DNA of 9,875 nt from Erythrobacteraceae bacterium CCH12-C2 (GTDB lineage: Bacteria > Pseudomonadota > Alphaproteobacteria > Sphingomonadales > Sphingomonadaceae). Each line of letters starts with the position of its first letter. Positions within the stretch are counted from its first letter, which is position 1. Made by a program: the position numbers and the translations under genes. A model generated the notes under the pieces. The model did not search any database and had not been told where the DNA came from. It worked only from the letters and a program-made list of their open reading frames with translations. Below, in pieces: positions 6,583-9,875 of the stretch. The DNA lies in the NCBI GenBank assembly GCA_001556995.1, contig LSKF01000021.1, positions 1-9,875 on the forward strand, read 5' to 3'.

Positions 6583-8220
6583 CTAGCGAACCTGACCGAG
6601 CAAAGTTGCTCCATTTGTCACCACACGTTCTTCAGCCTTGACCCCCGCTAATATCGCGACATGTCCAGCGTCAACCGGCGCGGTTGTTACGTTGCGCAGG
6701 GCGAAGGTTTCAGCGCGCGTCTTGACGAAAACCGAGGTTAAACCGTTAGAGCCACTTATCAACGACGCACGCGGCACGATCACCCCGGCGACGGGTTCGC
6801 CCAGCGGTGCCGCAAGTGTGACGCTCTCGTCAATGCGCAAACGTGGCGGCGCCCCCACAATGCGGAACAGTCCTTGTGCCGCCCGGCCCCGGTCCGCAAG
6901 GCCCGCGCCTTCGAATACCAGATCAAACGTAGCGCCGTCACTCGTCTTGCCGACCGCGCTCGCGCCTGCGGCTATAGGGCGTCGGTCGAACAAATTGGCT
7001 TCCACATACAGGCGTGAAGGATCGACAATCTCGAACAGAGTCGTTTGCGCCGCAACAACTTGGCCAACGCGAACGCCGCTTACCGAAATAACGCCGCTGA
7101 TAGGAGCACGCAGCACTTCGCGTGCTGACGTCGCTTGGCCGAGTCCAGCCCGTCGCGATTGCAGGCCGCGCAGCGTAATCGCAGCCTCTTCAATTTCACG
7201 GCGCGGCACCACGCCTTCAAGCCGTCGGAGCCGTGCCGCACGATTGGAAGCGAGTGCTATTTGTTGATCGAGATCGCCCAGTTCGCGTGATAGCGAAGCG
7301 CGGTCGATCGCTTGAAGCGGCGGCTCAATGATCGCCAATATCTGTCCGGCACGCACCGATTGTCCGATGACTGCAATCCCCGAGGTGCCCGCAGTGACCC
7401 GCCCCCCTGTGGCACTTTGCACCAACCCACCACGACGCGGATCTGCGATAATCTGGCCAGTTAGATTGGCTGTCGGTGTTGTAACCCCATCCACTGCGAC
7501 AATTGTGCGCAGACCGATAATCCGCTGAACACCCTTGGGCGCAAAAACGCCGCCATCAGGAAGCCGGGCGGCTGTATCGCCTCCTCCGCCTGGGGCTGTT
7601 GTGACGGGCGTGGTGGCGGCCGCGCTGTGATCCTCGTCGCCATGCGCCTGAATAGGGCGAGGCTGTAACAGCAATAACCCAAGCGCCAACACACCAATCG
7701 CGGCACCCGTCTTGCGCGAGCGCCAAAAGATCAAGCCGATAACAGCCAGCACTGCTATACCCGCCACAGCCAGCCAATATGTCCAACCACCACTGGCGGT
7801 CGCCGCGTCGACGTCAGGCACATTGAGTTCAGCCGAAAGCGATTCAACAGCCCCTGCGCGCGTAATGAGAAACGCCACTTGATGTGCGCCTGCGGTTTCC
7901 AGTTTAGCGTCGGACACTGTATATACGCCCCCCGCTAATTTCGCGGGTTGGCTTTTGCCATCAATTGTCACGTTCACATTGGCATTGGTTATCGGTGCAT
8001 TGTCTGCCCAGCCGTCGATCCAGATCGTCATGTCGTCGGCGTTGACCGCCGCGACAAGTTCAATCGTTGCTGTGCGGGCCTCAATCCGCGGCTTTGCCCC
8101 TGTAGGTGCTGAGGCAACGGCAGCAGCGTCATGATCTTCATCGCCGTGCGCGTATGACGCTGACGGCGTGGACAGCAGTATTGCAGCAGCAATAGTCGCC
8201 ATGAAAGACCTGAAAATCAT
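6583..8220 (-). CDS. RND periplasmic adaptor (membrane fusion protein) with extra membrane-anchored N-terminal domain
   Basis: This 545-residue adaptor should link the RND pump to the outer-membrane channel. Residues 1-24 are a signal peptide (...SASYA), and the mature end begins HGDEDH (25-30). Residues 45-136 form an Ig-like or YtkA-like beta domain. TM 147-166 and a second hydrophobic segment 173-187 follow, separated by RSRKTG, then QA-HGDEDH again (193-198). From about 225 the protein is a standard adaptor: barrel-sandwich/lipoyl halves (about 265-300 and 369-400), a short helical hairpin (302-364), a beta-barrel, and a membrane-proximal domain to the end (VIVPRASLI...[12 protein letters not shown]). 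There is no CPMHP-type metal domain. It is longer than a usual CusB/CzcB (about 400 residues), because of the N-terminal module. ATG 8220 overlaps the upstream stop (ATGA). A second Met at residue 7 is possible, but the first start keeps the basic n-region. Confidence 0.9.
   Translation of the reverse strand: MIFRSFMATIAAAILLSTPSASYAHGDEDHDAAAVASAPTGAKPRIEARTATIELVAAVNADDMTIWIDGWADNAPITNANVNVTIDGKSQPAKLAGGVYTVSDAKLETAGAHQVAFLITRAGAVESLSAELNVPDVDAATASGGWTYWLAVAGIAVLAVIGLIFWRSRKTGAAIGVLALGLLLLQPRPIQAHGDEDHSAAATTPVTTAPGGGGDTAARLPDGGVFAPKGVQRIIGLRTIVAVDGVTTPTANLTGQIIADPRRGGLVQSATGGRVTAGTSGIAVIGQSVRAGQILAIIEPPLQAIDRASLSRELGDLDQQIALASNRAARLRRLEGVVPRREIEEAAITLRGLQSRRAGLGQATSAREVLRAPISGVISVSGVRVGQVVAAQTTLFEIVDPSRLYVEANLFDRRPIAAGASAVGKTSDGATFDLVFEGAGLADRGRAAQGLFRIVGAPPRLRIDESVTLAAPLGEPVAGVIVPRASLISGSNGLTSVFVKTRAETFALRNVTTAPVDAGHVAILAGVKAEERVVTNGATLLGQVR
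7627..7647 (-). repeat. Second copy of the AHGDEDH-coding motif in the adaptor
   Basis: This encodes residues 192-198 (AHGDEDH), the same seven residues as 24-30 at 8131-8151. The two DNA copies differ at four third-codon positions, all synonymous. Both copies follow a hydrophobic, signal-like segment. This suggests an old fusion of two exported proteins, or selection to keep the motif. Confidence 0.8.
8131..8151 (-). repeat. First copy of the AHGDEDH-coding motif in the adaptor
   Basis: This encodes residues 24-30, spanning the predicted signal-peptidase site, so HGDEDH would be the mature N-terminus. His plus acidic residues make a plausible divalent-metal site. It pairs with the copy at 7627-7647. 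Confidence 0.8.
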
Positions 8221-9440
8221 GGCAATACACCCATAGCTTGGTTGACGTTGGAAACGGCGGCAGACTTAGCAACATGTGCAGCAACTAAATCACGTTCTGC
8301 GTCGAACAATGCCTGCCGCGCACGCAGAAATTCTATGTAGCCAATTTCACCTTCCTCTTGGCCGCGTTCGGTCAGCGCGAGGGCCTCGCGCAGACCAGAC
8401 TCCCGCGCTTCGGCTTCAACAAGCGCCCGCTCTGCTACCGTAAGAAGCGCCAAGGCGGCACGTTGATCTGCCATTAAGCGCGTCCGAACGCGGGCCGCGT
8501 CAGCGGCAGCGGACAAAGCCTCGGCACGCGTGCCCGCCGCGTCCGCAACCGCACGCGAATCGCGACCTAGCGGAACTGCGAGACCGACAAGCAGTGCATC
8601 TGCGTAAGAACCACGGGGATCACTGCGTTCACGGCGCACGCCAATTGTGCCTTCGACCCTCGGCCGCGTGCTGAAACGTGCATAACCAGCCCTCGCCTCG
8701 GCAGCCTTGGCTCTAGCTTCTGCGGCAAGGAGTGTAGGATGGTCTTCGATGTCGGTGCTCGGAGACAGGGCTTCATCCCCAAAGCTGTCAGGGACATTGC
8801 CGATAAGCGCCTCGACGGCCGCCTGCGCATCGGCGAGATCACTTTCCGCAGCAGAAAGCCTACCCAATGCAGCGCCAAGATCGGCTTGTGCGACCAACAG
8901 ATCGCGCTTTGCCTGCACTCCGGCCTCTACCAGCCGCTGAACTTGCTCTGCTTCTATTCGTGCCGTTGCGACATGTTGCTGTTCAATATCAATCACACGG
9001 CGCGCTCCAGCGAGCCGCCAATATGCCGAGCGAATATTTCCCGCCAGAGCAAGTTGCGTGGCCGCAAGTTCAGCACGTGCTGCATTACCGCTGAGCGTTG
9101 CAGCATTGACCCCCGCCCGCGCTTCACCCGGCCATTTTAGAGCCGTTGAGATACTGGCTTCCTGCTCAATAAGCCCGTCAAATCGAGTCAGAACATCACC
9201 GCGCAGAACTGGGGGACCAACAAATGGCCCCCTCGCAGCACGGCGCTGCGCGTCTGCCTGTGCCTGCAATTCGGGGCTGGCTGCGGTTTCGGGCAATCGC
9301 GCGGCAGCTTGCTCGTAGGCTTGGTGCAGCGATGTGGGCGGCGTACCATCTTGTGCCGATGCCGGTGCGGCCCACACAAAAGCCGCGCCAAGCGACGCGA
9401 CCGCAATACCGAAGCTGTGTCGAACCATTTTCTGGTTCAT
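8217..9440 (-). CDS. TolC-like outer-membrane factor of the RND efflux system (CusC/CzcC-like)
   Basis: This is the outer-membrane channel, 407 residues from ATG 9440. Residues 1-29 are a signal peptide (basic start, hydrophobic core, PASA before QDG). There is no lipobox Cys, unlike CusC. Two outer-membrane-efflux repeats follow. Helical hairpin 1 spans about 121-213 (rich in Ala, Glu and Gln heptads), a beta-strand segment about 259-291 (RPRVEGTIGV...LLVGLAVPLG), and hairpin 2 about 295-404, ending NQAMGVLP. The size is typical of CzcC-like proteins. It is the first gene of the operon and overlaps the adaptor start by 4 nt. The frame stays open upstream to a GTG at 9593, but that extension reads through IS debris and would bury the signal peptide, so I chose 9440; Met at 9428 is an alternative. 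No strong ribosome binding site is seen for either. Confidence 0.88.
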   Translation of the reverse strand: MNQKMVRHSFGIAVASLGAAFVWAAPASAQDGTPPTSLHQAYEQAAARLPETAASPELQAQADAQRRAARGPFVGPPVLRGDVLTRFDGLIEQEASISTALKWPGEARAGVNAATLSGNAARAELAATQLALAGNIRSAYWRLAGARRVIDIEQQHVATARIEAEQVQRLVEAGVQAKRDLLVAQADLGAALGRLSAAESDLADAQAAVEALIGNVPDSFGDEALSPSTDIEDHPTLLAAEARAKAAEARAGYARFSTRPRVEGTIGVRRERSDPRGSYADALLVGLAVPLGRDSRAVADAAGTRAEALSAAADAARVRTRLMADQRAALALLTVAERALVEAEARESGLREALALTERGQEEGEIGYIEFLRARQALFDAERDLVAAHVAKSAAVSNVNQAMGVLP

Positions 9441-9535
9441 CGAACGGTTATTTTCATCATACCTATAATACGCATGCAATTGGGAATACCCTCGAAAAAA
9501 TTTTGCATTTTTATGATACCGCATCTTTCGAGTTT
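9441..9535 (-). promoter_or_regulatory. Probable promoter/leader region of the efflux operon
   Basis: This AT-rich stretch lies just ahead of the first operon gene and is the only sizeable gap upstream of the four genes. Read on the minus strand it contains TATGAT (about 20 nt before the ATG) preceded 19 nt earlier by TTCCCA. A 19-nt spacer would suit a MerR-type activated promoter, but the -35 is poor and I see no clear CueR/MerR dyad. TATTAT nearby is an alternative -10. No CusR-type box is recognised. The existence of a promoter here is inferred from gene layout; its exact elements are uncertain. Confidence 0.35.
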
Positions 9536-9850
9536 TTGGCACCAGTCGACCCATTCGAGCGTTGCAAACTTGACGGCTCCAAAGGACTGTCACGGTCCGG
9601 GTCAGGGTATCACTTCAGCATTGTATATCACCTCGGCATTTTAAAGTTCGTTGAACGTTTCGGCCAAAGCATCGTCATAGCTGTCGCCGACGCTGCCAGC
9701 CAATGTCTCACTGCCGGCCTCGGCAAGGCGCTTGGTTTATTTGATCGAGACATTTTGCCATTCGCGATCGCTGTGACGGATCAGCCCACCGCGAAGAACT
9801 GGCCGCCGATCGTGCAAAACCGTATCCATCCGGCGGGGGCCGCCTTGTCT
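9536..9850 (-). pseudogene. Decayed IS3-family orfB fragment
   Basis: On the minus strand, one frame from 9817 to 9542 reads LHDRRPVLRGGLIRHSDREW, QNVSIK*TKRLAEAGSETLA, GSVGDSYDDALAETFNEL*, then NAEVIYNAEVIP*PGP*QSF and GAVKFATLEWVDW. This matches IS3-type OrfB (normally ...HHSDRGSQYVSI...GSVGDSYDNALAETINGLYK...FATLEWVDW). Stops lie at 9737-9739, 9641-9643, 9602-9604 and 9590-9592. The Asp of HSD and the Glu of LAET keep the x35 spacing of the DDE motif. An 18-nt imperfect duplication sits at 9605-9640. Upstream of 9817 the match continues only after a frame change (APAG at about 9830-9841). It is clearly dead, and it directly precedes the operon leader. Confidence 0.82.
9605..9640 (-). repeat. 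18-bp imperfect tandem duplication inside the orfB remnant
   Basis: Two adjacent 18-nt units on the minus strand encode NAEVIY and NAEVIP and agree at 14 of 18 positions. Intact relatives have this segment (KAEVIH) once. The duplication keeps the frame, and the sequence divergence between units suggests it is not recent. Confidence 0.6.
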
Positions 9851-9875
9851 GGGTAGGTATTGAGCGCTCTTTAGC

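Noticed and set aside
6638..7267. 209-codon open frame on the + strand
   Set aside because: It lies opposite the adaptor gene and encodes low-complexity Arg/Ser/Thr/Pro sequence.
9441..9593. 51-residue N-terminal extension of the outer-membrane factor from a GTG at 9593
   Set aside because: Its upstream part overlaps the decayed orfB in another frame, its sequence has no family character, and it would place the signal peptide inside the protein.
9224..9856. 210-codon + strand open frame over the operon start and IS remnant
   Set aside because: It runs antisense through two unrelated regions (signal-peptide end of the channel gene and the orfB remnant), so it cannot be a real gene.
1..9875. 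CRISPR array, tRNA, rRNA or riboswitch
   Set aside because: No regularly spaced repeats and no recognisable structural RNA sequence were seen on either strand.

Overview
The window reads as accessory DNA from an alphaproteobacterium, most likely a sphingomonad. That host call is an inference from the overall GC-rich codon use and the insertion-sequence types; no rRNA, tRNA or housekeeping gene is present to confirm it. The layout suggests a plasmid or genomic-island segment: a heavy-metal efflux operon lying between layers of insertion-sequence (IS) debris.

Positions 1-2245 are a nested IS scar on the left. The 3' end of an IS66-family element (1-372) abuts a broken IS3-family orfB (373-436, resuming at 1708-1911, right end at 2033). 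A complete IS3-family IS407-type element (437-1703) has landed inside that orfB. It has perfect 13-bp terminal repeats, a 4-bp CTCC target duplication and an orfA/orfB -1 frameshift signal. Right after 2033, on the minus strand, is a truncated orfA of a third IS3-type element with an in-frame stop (2034-2245). Positions 2246-2543 are AT-rich and hold no convincing gene.

Positions 2544-9440 are one minus-strand operon, transcribed right to left: a TolC-like outer-membrane factor (8217-9440), a membrane fusion/adaptor protein (6583-8220), an RND transporter of the CusA/CzcA heavy-metal type (3464-6580) and a His/Met-rich lipoprotein (2544-3440). The first two genes overlap by 4 nt (ATGA), the next gap is 2 nt and the last is 23 nt, so the set is probably co-transcribed and translationally coupled. 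Together they would form a tripartite pump across both membranes plus a periplasmic metal-binding accessory lipoprotein. The metal is not certain. The pump has no Met across its whole large periplasmic loop, so it lacks the CusA-type Met triad. The adaptor carries two copies of an HGDEDH motif, and the lipoprotein carries two copies of an H-x12-H-x-H-P module.

Positions 9536-9850 hold a decayed minus-strand IS3-type orfB with four in-frame stops and an 18-bp tandem duplication. The operon's leader and probable promoter (9441-9535) sit directly downstream of it. No metal-responsive regulator is visible in the window.
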